Below are positions 22,771 through 35,449 of a stretch of 64,000 bases of DNA, piece by piece. Source of the DNA: Nymphaea colorata (Eukaryota > Streptophyta > Magnoliopsida > Nymphaeales > Nymphaeaceae); NCBI RefSeq assembly GCF_008831285.2, contig NC_045143.1, positions 10,055,503 to 10,119,502 of the forward strand. Direction: 5' to 3'. The number at the start of each line of letters is the position of its first letter. The stretch's first letter is position 1. Under the pieces are notes generated by a model that saw only the letters and a program-made list of their open reading frames with translations, was not told the DNA's origin and searched no databases. A program made the translations under genes and the position numbers.

Positions 22771-25700
22771 TGGCTTGCTTTCGAGTTTAGGTGCTCCAAC
22801 TTGAGTGTCGTACTTGCCACTAAAATAACATACCAATATATCAGATGTTTACATATTTAAGTTCAAATAGATATAAATTTCAAATCATGAGGAAAAGTAC
22901 CAAATTTTAAATTCATAATCAGAATATGATCCCTATCTGACTTTCAGATTCACAACTGAACCCGAATTTAGCTTTTAAACACACTGCTACTAAGTTCGAA
23001 CCGAATTACGAAGTATTAAGAACCGCCTTTCAAAATGATATTGGATATAATACATTTATTTAAAATGGAATTTGAATCCGAATATGATTGAATGGCATCT
23101 CCTAAATCCAAAGAGGAACCTATTTCCTAATCAAAAGTTTTTTTTTTCTTTTCATATGTGACTTTTCTAAAGCAGTTCGATTAGATATCTGATCCATTGC
23201 ATCTCTTTATTTGGTCCAACATGGGTTGCACATCATTTTAGATTTTGGATCAGAAGAGGTTCAAAAATGGCAAAAAAAAAAAAAAGAAGAAATGTTTTCA
23301 TGAGCAACAATAAAAGGAGTTCCAAGAGCAAAGAAGAAAGAGCTGTAAATTTTGCCCATGCAAGTCAAATTCCTGCCTGGCATAAAATGGCTTTTCAACC
23401 TCTTACCATAGAAGGACTTGCTTGACATACTGATTACAAGCAAGAAAGTTATAAATCAAACTGCAAGTTTCTAAATGCAATTCAATTAAGTTCTTGAGTG
23501 CCATAAATGGCATTTTCATCTTTTGCATTCCTCTAAGCAACTCATCTCATGTTCTTCTTGTTGAAGAAATCAACAAAGAGCATTTTAGTAACTTTACTTG
23601 TAGAGAGCGTTTTCCAATCATATCTTAGAAAATTGGGGATTTATATCTGGTAGGTTGAACATCATGCAGCTTCTAAAGTATGGGGAAAAAGTACACGGTT
23701 TGAACACGGTCTGTACGTAGCTGAAAAGCGAAAGCGGTGACAGAAAGAGACATGCAAAATTCAGTTTTTAGAATTCTAGCGTGAAAAGGATAGATTGTGT
23801 TAAAAATATGTTCTTTAGCGACAGATTTTTAATTTTTAGCAATACCGTAACATCCAATCTAATATATGCGAACTGTCAAGAAGATTCATATATATTAGAT
23901 GACCAAAAATTAGTAATCCATTATTGAGGACCATTGCAAAGCAGTATGAACTATTGCTACACTACAGACCGCCACTATAGGATAATATAATTCTAAGTAG
24001 TTCATATTAAGTGTTAGGATCATTTTGATGTGTCTAAATGTATTTGATGAATCTGCTCCAAATATACATAACACTTTGTTATTGTCCCCATTATCAAATG
24101 ATCCTATATAGAGATGACATATGGTCGACAAGAACTTTGAAATATAACTTATAGTTTTGATTATTATATGGAACAATTATGTAATATATTGCACTAGATC
24201 CTCTTTTTTTTTCAGCTACTTATTAAAATTGTTTACTTGGTGAAAATTCCTTCGGATCCTCAAAGGATGATGCTTTATAAAGAGCAATATCGCGTCAAGT
24301 TTCAGTAATATGCATTCATTCCTTATTTGAATGCATATGTACATCACTTGGGGTGGACTCGATTTTCAGGTTTGGATCTGGACTGGATTTGCGGGTTTGG
24401 ATTTCAACTTGAATTTTAAAATAATCCAACCAAATCTGAGGAAAAACGGATTGACTTTATATATATATATATATTTTGATAGTCAAAGTAGGGACAGACC
24501 CTAGATGGATTCGAATCTGGAACGCATGACTAAAATTTGGATAGATCCATCCACACATCACATCCAGACCCACCTCAGATGCGACCTTAACTTAGTCTTG
24601 CCACTTTCCAAGGACGAATTCCAAAGATCCAACCGGACATTTGTCACACTTTAATAAAGAAATAAAATGATAATTAACACAAAACTTCATCACTTATTTT
24701 TGAAATGATTAATCTTGTTTTACATCGCTTATAAAACTCCCTTAACAATGTTCGAGAGAAGTATTTAGGCTATTGGATTTCATGAAATGAAATTCAAGGA
24801 AACGCGCAAATAATATCTCAGTTATTTAGACATTAACAAACAACTGTGTGACATTTAACAGATAAAAAAAAGCCATCTAATTCATAAAATTATTCGCAAA
24901 CACATGCTTCATGCATGAATGAGAAATTATCGGAATATGATTAAAAGATGGTCTTACCCTTAATATCTTAAACAAATACATTTAACCGATCACATTTTCG
25001 GTCTCTCAACGCTTTCACATCTCACATCCTCTCTCTCTCTTTTGGCCTTTGTATTCACACATTGAAAGAGAGACGACGTCGTGGAATGACCATCACCAAC
25101 CAAAAGAAAAAGGGGATTGTGAAAACTTTCTTGTTTAAAGGCATTTCTTTATAAAAGTGATCATTTGATAGCCTCTGATTTGATATTATAAAAATTTGAG
25201 ACCATGCTCTGATCTTTGTGAATTATTCTAAAAACTTAATGGTCGCTTATGATGTCTAAAATGTTAGCTAGTTCTTTTAAATACGTAAAATTTTTTTGGG
25301 GTAAATTTCCCACGATTCAAAAGATCACTAAAATTAGAAACGAAGATTACTATTATTTCTTTTTCTACTTTGAGAAATAAATATACATCACATATAATGG
25401 TACGTCCACCTATGATGCCGAAATTGTAGACCAACCTACCAACATTATTTCAGAATATTCACTGCAACTGCCATATATCCTCTTCCCTTTTTTGGCTGTG
25501 CATCATCCGTTGTTCTCTCTTATCCATGCAACGGATATGCATGGGGGTTTGCTAATTTTATTTGACTTGCATGTGACGTTGTCTTTTTAATTTATATAGA
25601 CGTATATATCAATTATAAATGCAACAATGATATAATGCAATAAAAATACAAATTATTGGTTGACGCAAAAGTAGAGTGAATGCTGCAGTTAGTCTTTATA

Positions 25701-25870
25701 GTATGTTTGTGGACTACTAACGCTGTGTTCCTGTTACCAAACAACCCCTTAAAGAAAAAGTAGTAAGCCGGTCAAATCCGGAACAACCGAGGCAATACGA
25801 TTGGGTTGGAATAAAAGAAAAAGACTAAACTCGCGGAATGGAATCCAGCTTATGCACCACTCTACTTGGA

Positions 25871-26005
25871 TAGGAATATTGGTGAATTGGCCGAGATTTC
25901 AAAGAGATCCCAGGTTCAAATCTCAGTAGGAACTTCCTTCACAAGGGCACAAAGTTGGGAAAGTACTTAATATAATACACCTATTGCACTCTGAAATGAA
26001 AACTG
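25871..26005 (+). mobile_element. Probable tRNA-derived SINE fragment
   Basis: Contains an A-box-like TGGTGAATTGGCCGAG (25880-25895) and a B-box-like AGGTTCAAATC (25912-25922) spaced as in Pol III promoters. A non-coding body follows up to the MITE at 26023. It cannot fold as an intact tRNA: no matching acceptor stem was seen. Confidence 0.5.
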
Positions 26006-26022
26006 GTTTGTGTATATATGAG

Positions 26023-26261
26023 CATAGTTGGCAAACTCGTGACTCAGACGCAGATAGACATATGACCGGGCTACTGGGTTAGCGAGTTGACTCGTTGACT
26101 TAGTCGAGAATTCAAATAACCATAATGTAAATTACTGCAACTAAGTCAGGCGAGTCAAAGGTGAGTTCGGCAGAGTCAGGGGTGAGTCGGGTCAAACCTT
26201 TGACTTGATCTGAGCTGATTCAAGCGATTCCTGAGTCAGCCCAGTGAGTTTGCCAACTATG
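26023..26261. mobile_element. hAT-like MITE (239 bp) with 7/8-bp target duplication
   Basis: The terminal inverted repeats are perfect for 16 bp: CATAGTTGGCAAACTC (26023-26038) and GAGTTTGCCAACTATG (26246-26261). The flanks are TATATGAG (26015-26022) and TATACGAG (26262-26269), one mismatch in 8, the hAT duplication length. The interior is rich in GAGTCA/GACTC words and has no ORF. Confidence 0.88.
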
Positions 26262-27259
26262 TATACGAGCTCTATTGCATCCTCAAAAGTAAGAAAATAT
26301 AACCTTATATCCCTATGTTAATGAAAACATGGTGCTTAGAGATCAGCATTTTTTCGTTCCAAAAAATAATGAAAACTAAAACGAAAATTGGTTATGCTCC
26401 AAAAGCAGTCAACTTTCTTTTTATTTAAAAAGAAAGGAAGGGGCAAGGGGTGGGAGTCAGAGGCCAACTACGAGATTCTTGGAATTTTGTTAAACTTTTG
26501 GTGATTAGTCTAAGATTTGGCATATAAACCATCAAGAATAGTCCAGATGGCAAGTATAATATGGTTTCCTCAAGAAATGTTATGGTGAAGGCTGGGGCCT
26601 CATGAGAATTATTGGTGCCAATTTATGAAGGCATTGCTATAGGAATATATGACTCATTTCTGATGAGGAATAATGTTCATGGAATCAAAGTATATGGTAC
26701 CTTTTCTATTGCTTAAGCCAGCCTTATGTTTGATGCGAAAAGCATTCATCGGCTAAAAATGTATGTAGTATTCATCAATTTTTTGGGGACTTGCTTAGCT
26801 TTTAGAGATTCTCATTTTTCAACTAGATGAAAGCAGGCTCCAATGACAAAAGTATCTCTCCTTTATTATCTCCTACTTTCTTTCCACCGTCTAAGAACCT
26901 CACCCAAATCAAGCCTTAGTGAATATTGTATATATGGCTGGCATATATCAGATCATGTGATGCAGCAAAGAGCTGTAGATGTTGCACATCTGCTTTCGGT
27001 ATATGCCTCGATATATCTTCGTATTAAATGTGATTTAGGAACTAATAGTCTTCTTAACATTCTAAAAGGCCTTATGAACACAAAGAAGCTTGAGAGTCTA
27101 ACACGCTTTTTAGATATGGGTCACACAAAATTTTTTGGGAGAGAAGGAGATTAACAACCACACCACTCTGAAAATACCCAAAGACCTTCTCATTTCCCCT
27201 GCTTCCGGGGTCCTAGGCTGCATCAGGACCTGGGTGGAGTACAGTATACCCTTCAACTT

Positions 27260-27376
27260 GAATGTTGTGATCTCACCTTTTAATGGTCCAAAAGGGTAGC
27301 GCCCACAGGAATCAAACAAGTGACATGTTTTCTAAAAGCCTCTCTACTCAACCAGTTATACTATGCCTCTTCAGGC
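27260..27376 (-). mobile_element. Probable tRNA-derived SINE head, minus strand
   Basis: On the minus strand GAGGCATAGTATAACTGGTTGAGTAG-like sequence gives an A-box-like segment, and CACTTGTTTGATTCCTG a B-box-like segment about 35 nt later. The body may continue to about 27170. No cloverleaf can be drawn, so it is not a tRNA gene. Confidence 0.45.
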
Positions 27377-27487
27377 GTGTGGCACTAAAATTTCATGATT
27401 CTTTTTCTTACAGATTCAGATACTTTACTTTCATCTAAATAGCTGGATACGTGTGGTTACAATTGAGGAGAAAAAACACCTCAAAAT

Positions 27488-27489
<2 letters not shown>

Positions 27490-27544
<55 letters not shown>
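27490..27544. repeat. (TA)n microsatellite
   Basis: An uninterrupted run of about 27 TA units. Confidence 0.95.
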
Positions 27545-27548
<4 letters not shown>

Positions 27549-28130
27549 TTGCTTACTGTACCTACACCTATACACCACACCAAGTATGTACTTTAAGATA
27601 GAGCAAACCAAACAAAGCTGAAGAATCTAATGCTACGTATCCCACAGTGTAAAGTTTAAACCTTTGTGGATTCGATTTCGCATGCAGTTATGGTTAGAAT
27701 TCTCAAATCATCGGTTCAAAATTCTTAATCCTGAGTAAATGAAGTGGGGAGGATCTTATCCCTGTCTCGAAAATGGAAGAGGCCGAAAAGCATGTAATCT
27801 TCTGGCGAGTGGGTCTCACAGCCTACCCCTTTTGAATGAAGGAAATGTAGAAAAGGACTCATACATTTCATATAGTGGATAAACGGAATCTATATCCGAA
27901 AGGAAACGTTTTGATTCTGTTGACTGGGAAACAATGCGGTATGTATTGTATCCATGGCAGGGAATAAAGGAAAAGTACCAAATTTTGCTGCAAGTGAGGT
28001 CTGACTAGACGAATCCTGAGAATTTCAAATGAAAAGGCCCATTCATCAGTTTGTCCAGAAAAAGGATTTTGATATAGCTAGTTAGGACCCACCATATATA
28101 TGATGGTTGACAGCAGTATTATTATATTAG

Positions 28131-28478
28131 TAGGGATGTACAACGAGCGAACCGGCGAGCTCGAACTCAACTCGAATCACATATAGCTCGGTGCTCGAGC
28201 TCGATTAGTTTAAGCTTGTGTTTCTTAATATATATTTTATGCTTAAAGTTTTCACTTTTTTATTTAAGCCACTTTAAGGTTTCAAAATTACAAAAATAAG
28301 TATTTAGTATTAAATGAGTCTAATCAAGTTGAGTTCATCCAATTCAAACTTGACTCATTTACAAACTCAAGTTATCAGTTAAGCTCGAACTCGACTTGTT
28401 TAACTTACGAGTCAAGCTTGAGTCGAGTTTAACCAAACGAGTTGAGCCTGAGTTGGCTTGACTCGTTGAACATCCCTA
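28131..28478. mobile_element. hAT-like MITE (348 bp) with TAGGGATG ends
   Basis: TIRs: TAGGGATGTACAACGAG (from 28131) and CTCGTTGAACATCCCTA (to 28478), one mismatch over 17 bp. The flanks TATATTAG (28123-28130) and ACTATTAG (28479-28486) match at 6 of 8 positions. The inner sequence is rich in GAGCTCGA/CTCGAACTC words, like the undelimited stretch at 14840-15060. No coding capacity. Confidence 0.83.
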
Positions 28479-29129
28479 ACTATTAGAAGTGGCCGAAATT
28501 GACCGATTCAGATTAAATCTGTCGCAAACTGATTCAATTCCATGGCCAATTCAGGAATGCGACATGTTAACTTCCAGTATTTTCAAAAGTATTTTGAAAT
28601 ATGTTTTAAGATTATTTATTGAAATGTCTTTTGTTGATTCACAAACCGATCCAGTTGACTCGGTGAATCGACTGCTTCACCAAATTGCGAGCCTCCACTG
28701 TTCTACTCACAAGCCGATTTTCACACCATTGGTTGGAAATATCCTTACCCTTATCCTACAAGATTACAGTAATGAAATGCAAAAGCCCCACACTTTAGGT
28801 TAAGGGTCAACAAGATCTCGGTCTGCTTTGTTTGATTGATTTCTTAATAAAAAAGCATGGAGCTCAATCTCCCAGAAGGGTTGCATTGGAAGAGATTCAT
28901 CCATCTAGCTAGATGACTAATCTTTGGTGTGAATATATATATATATATATGAAATGTTTACTGTGGCCATGTTTGTTGGCTGGTCAAGTCTCACTGGTAC
29001 AGTACATCCTGAAACATTTTTCTACTAATTAAACACCTTAAACTAGTTCACCAGTTCAACTGGACAATTAATGTAACATAGATCCGATTCCACTTTGTGA
29101 GTATGCAAATAGTTTGGGATGCAGAAGCA

Positions 29130-29385
29130 AAACTAGACACAAATGTTAATGTTGGTTGGCCTTTTTTCTTAAACAATATCCAGGAAGAACTCTTGAGCAT
29201 TATTAATTTTGTTATTGTATGCCTCACACTAAATGAGTTTAGCATAATACATTTATTGCTTTCTTGACAATAACAATTTTGCAGAACAAGGTAAGCGCCT
29301 ATATCGAAAAGGGTAACTTCCTTGAAAGAGAAAAACCAGCTTAATTGAGGCATTGAGATAACCAGATTGGCGAGTTTTTTTGGTT
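29130..29385 (-). repeat. 3' LTR remnant of the decayed minus-strand copia element
   Basis: Direct-repeat partner of 32995-33275. Shared blocks in order: ACACAAAT(G/A)TTAATGTT, TTGAGC(A/T)TTATTAATTTT(G/A)TTATT, CATTTATTGCTT, and CA(T/A)TGAGATAACCAG followed by AGTTT. Edges are approximate because of divergence. Confidence 0.72.
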
Positions 29386-32300
29386 GACAAAAAATATTTT
29401 GATGATAGCCTCAATTTTGAAACCCATATTGAAAAAGCAGTCATATAGGGGTTGTTCTATTAGTTTGAATTTCAGCTCAATCTATATTGGAATATCCAAA
29501 CACTTAAAGTGTGGTTGTTCCTTGTCAACAGAATTCCATGACCAGACAGGCCTTTGATGTATCTAAAAAATCCACAACAATTTTATGTTCATGGGTAGGA
29601 GAAAGCATGAATTGTCATACGTTATTGATATCATAAGATAGATAAAGTCTAGTAATAGTAAAACAAAATAAGTTTTCATACGATACATGGTTGTGCTTAA
29701 ATATCCACTTTGTGTTGACAGTTGAGATTCCCCAAAATTGTGCCATGCTCCAATGGGAGTTTCAAAAAGCTTGCTCATTAATTCTCCAGTCTCTTTGAGT
29801 ATATCTAAAACATACATTCTTAGAGATAGGAATATAATATTTCAATAGACTATCTTAATTCCAAGCAAATATCTTAAAACTGCAAAGCTTTTGATGCCAA
29901 AGTCCTATCACTAACACTCAGTATTTTCAAGTGATTCCTATTAAGTACAATGTTATCTATAGAATCATAGTGACATCTCACTTTTTATGAATAGAGAGTT
30001 GTATGTACTATAGATTTAACCCCTTCGGTTGAAGAGATAGACTTCAGTTAGAGTACAAGGAGATTCTTTTGGCCATAAATATGTTTCCTTAATTTGCTGA
30101 CCTCATTATATTTTCCTTCTTCATCATGACTGGGTGGTAAGTGCATGGACACTCATTAATGCAAGCCATCCTACACAAAAGTTTTTTGAGCATCCAATGA
30201 ATATAATTTTCAACTAAAATTGCAAACAACTGATATTAAAATTTGAAGTGTATTTATTTTTGTAATAGATGCAAAAGCTTCGGAACTGCCTACTCCTTGA
30301 GCTTGTGCAAATACCTTCTATACCAATCAAACTTCAATTTTTGATTGATTCCTTAACTTTTGTATTTGATTTGATGTATCCACTTGCATCAAACTGCATT
30401 TTTCTTTTCTATAGTTGAGTTACCTCCCAACTTCTACTTTTGTTTAAAGCATCTATTTTTTCCCCCATAGCTGCTACCCGTTAGGTACATTTTCCATCTT
30501 AAGATGCTTTTGGCGCACTTGAATGAACAAAAAATTGATGAAGGTTGTGTGACGTTTTGGCACATCAATGTAACTAAGGTAGTTCTCAATTGGGTGAATT
30601 ACAATATTACTTGTGATGTAGCCTTCTAGATGATGGGGAGATTGAGTGGCTTTTCCTAATCTTCAAAGGGTAGGGTACTCAATGGATTGTTCTTAAGAGT
30701 CAAAATAGAGTTTTTAATTGAATCCATTGGTGGTTGACTTTGTAGTAGAATTTTTAAAAGATGGATATAAGAACTTATCATTTCATCAAGACAAAGTACA
30801 CTCTCATGAGGCTTATAGACCTTGGCTTCATAAATAGTTGCAAAATATTGAATTCTTCATCAGCCTTTGTGTATTTGAGCTATTGATAGTGTCATTCTCA
30901 ATTGATTTTGACACTACTACGGCTTTGAATATATGCATGTTTCATCTAGCATGACTGTAGTTGTTTATTGTTTTGCACAATATGATGTCATTTACAGGAT
31001 TTTATATAACCAAAACTTAATCCACCTGTATAGATTTGTATTTTTTTAATTATGAATATTATAAGAGAGATAAAAAAACACTGATGTAAATTATGTAACT
31101 TAAATCACGTATTCACCACAGAATGTATACAATGGCAGTTGTATTAGTGGCAATCTCAAGAGTAGAAAAGTTGGATGGTGTAAAGCCATAGCAATGATAC
31201 TGCCAATGAAATTGTTACTGGTATAGGCATGTTTTTTAATATTGTTATCATTTAAATGATTTGAAAATAGGAATACCTCATTTTTAGACTTCATTTGACA
31301 TAACCACATGCTTTTCAAAAAAAATCATAAATAAAAATTAGATAACATTGTATCATGAGTAACACACTTCAGGAGTAGGGCCCTAAACATCAAAATGAAT
31401 AGAATACATTGGCTTTTTAGTAGTAAAGGAAATAGTGTTTTAGAAAGTTTAGCATAACTATAAAAATCGTGGTCATGAATATTGAAATTTAAATGTGGCA
31501 AAAGACCTTTTAAAACATTATTTGAAGCATGGTCAAATGTGACATCCATAAGTAAGCTTCATCAAGATTTGAAACAACAAAATCTACTTAATGATGGTAG
31601 AAAATGTAGAGCTCATTGAATCTAAAAAGATTATATAACCAGGCGGAAGCTACGTTGCATTGATCTTTGCAATTGACATTAGTTTGAGGTTAAAGGTAGA
31701 ATATAAAGTGCATTGATGTCATTTTGGTGTTCATAAAATTGAGTTTTCCTAATGCCTTTCACTGAAGTAACTCATTCACATAAATGAAAGACTTAGTTTA
31801 GATTCATTAAAATTGTGCAAGAATGTGACATTGTTAACCATGTGGTTGGCGGCCCCAAAATCAATCACCCAACATTGGAATAAACACCCAAAACAAGGTA
31901 GCTATTACATGAAGATGTTAATGGTTCTGGACATGTCATGGCTGCTATACATGTTTGACCAAGGTTCAAAGTAGTTTTTAAAGCTTTTAAAGGATAACAA
32001 CATTGCTCTCACAAGCTAATTGGCTGCAATTGAGGCAAACATGCAGTAGGTTGGAGTTGGGATATGCATGCATTCATGGAACTTGATCCCCCTCTCACTT
32101 TCTCAAATCCCAATTATTAGACTTCATACATTCTAATTTTTATGAATAAACTAGTTAGTAACTCTGCTATACTGGCCAAAACTTTTTGCAATGAGTACAC
32201 TTCAATGACTTAACTCTTTTTCTATGTTTGTGATTTAGTTGTCTTTACACAATTTTTGTAAACTATTTTTTCAAGGTGGCAAAAACTATTAAGGTTGCGC

Positions 32301-32957
32301 ATTTCAGTTTTTATAGGAATCTTTCTTTTTAAGCTCTTGTAGTTGTGTCTCTATCTGGCTAGGAGTTGAAAATTTTTTTATTGTTGCTTTACTTTATGTG
32401 TAAAAATAGGGTCACATAAAGGCATCTATGAATCTAGCTCATCCTACATGACTTTCATTTTGCCCACGCAACCATTAATGGGTAAATTCAATTTCCTATG
32501 ATTATGTATTTCTTGATGCAATTAGTATATATGAGCCATGTTGTATTGGTCACTATACAGATTTTGAGTCATTTCTCAAATAGCTTCAATTATGGGGAGA
32601 AAAATAAAATCTTTTGGCAAATTTGAGTTCCATAAAACTATGTAACAATGACATGATGAGTTGGTTGTTTGTTTTGCTTTTCATTTCCTGCATGAAAAAT
32701 TCATCAAATTGTGTTGGCTTTTCCCCATTGATATAGCCAAGTTTTCTTTTTTCTTTAGTAAATAATCTATCATCTTTCAACCATGCCAAATAATTGAATT
32801 CATTTAAGGGAATGCTCATAATTTTGAGCTTTGGATTGACATGCTTTTGAAATAAGATGAAGGATGCACAATTTATTCATGCAACTATCTCAATGTTAAT
32901 GTTTATCATATCCTCCATAATAACAACTGGCATGACTCAATTCTGGCTTTGATATCA
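29385..32957 (-). pseudogene. Decayed Ty1/copia gag-pol, minus strand
   Basis: Remnants appear in copia order on the minus strand. Gag is at 32586-32819 (FNYLAWLKDDR ... KLGYINGEKP). The protease stretch near 31835-31885 reads WVIDFGAANHM. Integrase is near 31370-31415 (IHFDV, then a stop where W is expected, then GPTPEV). The RT N-terminus is near 30440-30500 (KIDALNKSRSWEV). A degenerate primer site (GGCTTTGATATCA on the plus strand, 32945-32957) adjoins the right LTR. Many stops and frame breaks: an old, inactive copy. Confidence 0.82.
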
Positions 32958-33275
32958 TGCAAGTTTAAAAAGATTTTTAGGATAGATAAACATGGCCAAA
33001 CACAAATATTAATGTTCTTTGGACTTTCCTTAGTAGATGTCTGTGAAGCACCATTGAGCTTTATTAATTTTATTATTTTCCATTTTATGCAGAATAAGTT
33101 CAACAAGATGCATTTATTGCTTACAGTTTTTAGAATAGGAAATTTTGAGAATAAGGGAAGTAGTTGCAAACAAAACAAAATTTCCTTAAGAGAGAAGAAA
33201 TTGCTAGGAATAGCAAGGTGGTTGTTGGCTAAAAGGCAATGAGATAACCAGCTTAGGAAGTTTCTTTATGTTCAA
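32958..33275 (-). repeat. 5' LTR remnant of the decayed minus-strand copia element
   Basis: Placed by the primer site just below it and by direct-repeat similarity to 29130-29385. The similarity fades after AGATAACCAGCTTAGGAAGTTT near 33265. LTR divergence is high, so insertion was long ago. Confidence 0.7.
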
Positions 33276-34309
33276 GAAATTCATTGCAACTTTTCTTTGC
33301 ATCTGGCATTGGAATATTAAATGTTATGTCATACATCTAGTATCTGATTCAAGTAAGGAAACTTCTCTATATAGACAAGCCCTGATAAATAGATATATTT
33401 GTTTTTTGTTCCTTCATATGCAATCTTATGACAAAAATAATAAGAATAGTAATGCTTGGAGACGTGGGTTTTTTATCAAGCCTTTTTCAAATGATATATT
33501 CAGTAAAATTAAGAGAAAAATGGAAGCCAAATTTTTTTAATTTAAATCCACTAAATGGCAAATTCAAGTCAAACTTAGGGAATGACAAATTTATGAATAA
33601 TATAAATAAAGACAACTTTTATTACTTCAAATAAACTCAAAGGGCTTCGCAATATGTTCAAAAAAATAATCATAGTAAAGAAAAATCCTCAATAGAAGTT
33701 GCTTCATGAATTTGAAATTTTCAATGAGTTGTTTATAGGCTTACTCCTCAAAATCTATCATGGATGCTCCTATGTGCCCTTACCATGTAAAACAAATGAG
33801 ACAAGTCCTAGATCCCGATTAGACACAATTACAATGCAAAACTTAATTCTACGGCATATAGCCCTGAAATTCCACTTTCCTAATTTGATAAAGTCCTAAA
33901 CACAATGTAAACATAACTAAAGCACAAAGAAAATATAAAATAAATGACTAAAACTACCCAAGACAAAGAAAAAGACATTATAAAAGGTAAAGTATACTTG
34001 ACAACCTAATTAATTCTATACCCTTAGCGTACCAATTCTAAACTTTTTAAAATCTAAATCACACAAAATAATATAAGGTTTAGATCCCATAACCAGATGT
34101 GAAAAATTTCTAAAATGAGTTTTAAAAGCCAAACCTTTCCCATCTAAACTAGACTCTGAACTCAATATTAGGCCCCCTAATTGAATAACTCAAACAAGCT
34201 TGAAGCAACCCAAAGTATTTCTAAAAGTCTACTAAAATAAACAATACTAATAGCAATGCAAAAAAAAAAAAAAGCATACTCTAAGAGAGTCATTTTGGAA
34301 AGAACCCCT

Positions 34310-34605
34310 AGGAAAAATTTGTAAAATAAAACAGACAACTACATGCTAAAGCACAAAACCAAGATCTTGCTTTTCTTAGCTCATTCAAAAACATAATCTA
34401 CTCTTAAATAAAAAATTAACATAGCAATCAAAATATTTAAACAAATAATCTAGTTCCTATTGAAATCAACTAGAAAACCTGCTAGTTATATAGTAAATAT
34501 GTTGAATAAGCATAAAACATGCAATAATAAAAATAAGCAAAATCTTAAGTCAAATGCAATATCTATATGTATAGATCATGTAAAACACAATTTCTATACT
34601 AAGTT
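34310..34605 (+). repeat. Direct repeat, left copy (partner at 43030)
   Basis: Shares with 43030-43405, in order: AAAATTTGTAAAA, ACAACTACATGCTAAA, TCAAAAACATAATCTACTC, AATCTAGTTCCTA, CTAGTTATRTAGTAAA and CATGTAAAACACAATTT. The two copies lie about 8.7 kb apart, with the plus-strand copia remnant between them. Confidence 0.75.
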
Positions 34606-35449
34606 AGAGTTTTCCATTGTATTAGTGTTTTGAAATTCAGTTGCACAACACGTTTTTGTTTCTTTTCAATTTGACTTAAAAAGCAACTACATAGTTGAAA
34701 AGAGCCAAAAAAATGGAGAACCAACATTTGTTAACACTGTCATTAGTATTACATTGACAATGTAATTGAAGAGCTTGAAAATAAGAAAAAGTGATGAAAT
34801 CAAATCCAAGGCCAGATTGTACACTTATCTTCCTAGCAACGTGTTGATTATGTAAGTTCAAAGTCATGAAAATGGATCATATTCATAATGAGTTGAAGAG
34901 TTTAATGTTTTGATACACAATTGTATTTGGTGTTGTAAGAATCAGAATGTATCTCTACAAACATTTGTAAGCTCTATAGCAACATGCTTCTTTTGTCTTT
35001 CTATGAGTTCAATGCATGACAGGCAATATTAGAGCTACTTATTGGTTGGGGTCAGTTCCACGCCAGCCCATCAAAACATATTACAATGTCTCAACATCAC
35101 ATTTTTATGACTTTAAAATTATATAAAGTGCTCACACCAAATTCATGTCACCAATGCAAGTGCGCCATGGATAAAAAAAAGTCTAGCTCTACCACTGATC
35201 ATCGAAAGGCCTATTTGGTGTTTTGTCATCATCTAAGAACCACCCTTGAAATTCTTCTTTTATTCCAACACCTTTCAAGATTTTGCTATGAAGATTATGC
35301 TAGTTCTCTACTTGAAGTATCATCTTACGAATATCAGTTGGATCTATTCAACACCTGTAATCATCCCAGTTTTTTCCCAAAAGGCTACGCTCTTTTACCA
35401 AAAAACAAAACTCAATTTTAGATGTAAGATTTAAATCCAAAATCCAATT

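Larger units (their letters stand above)
20800..26010. other. Repeat-rich intergenic DNA, no gene recognised
   Basis: AT-rich with short, unsupported ORFs. Small local repeats: an 83-bp-spaced duplication of TTGAAAGATATTG(A/G)TGTCCATATGAACA (21248 and 21331); a 70-85 bp tandem duplication (22616 and 22702); a 16-nt hairpin (23857-23900). The ORF at 22355-22606 shows no domain I recognise. Confidence 0.55.

Noticed and set aside
26843-27154. 103-codon ORF in the intergenic block
   Set aside because: No recognisable motif and no plausible splice partners; it could be a decayed gene fragment, but I cannot name one.
27260-27376. tRNA gene on the minus strand
   Set aside because: A- and B-box-like words are present, but no acceptor or anticodon stem pairs, so it is listed as a SINE head.
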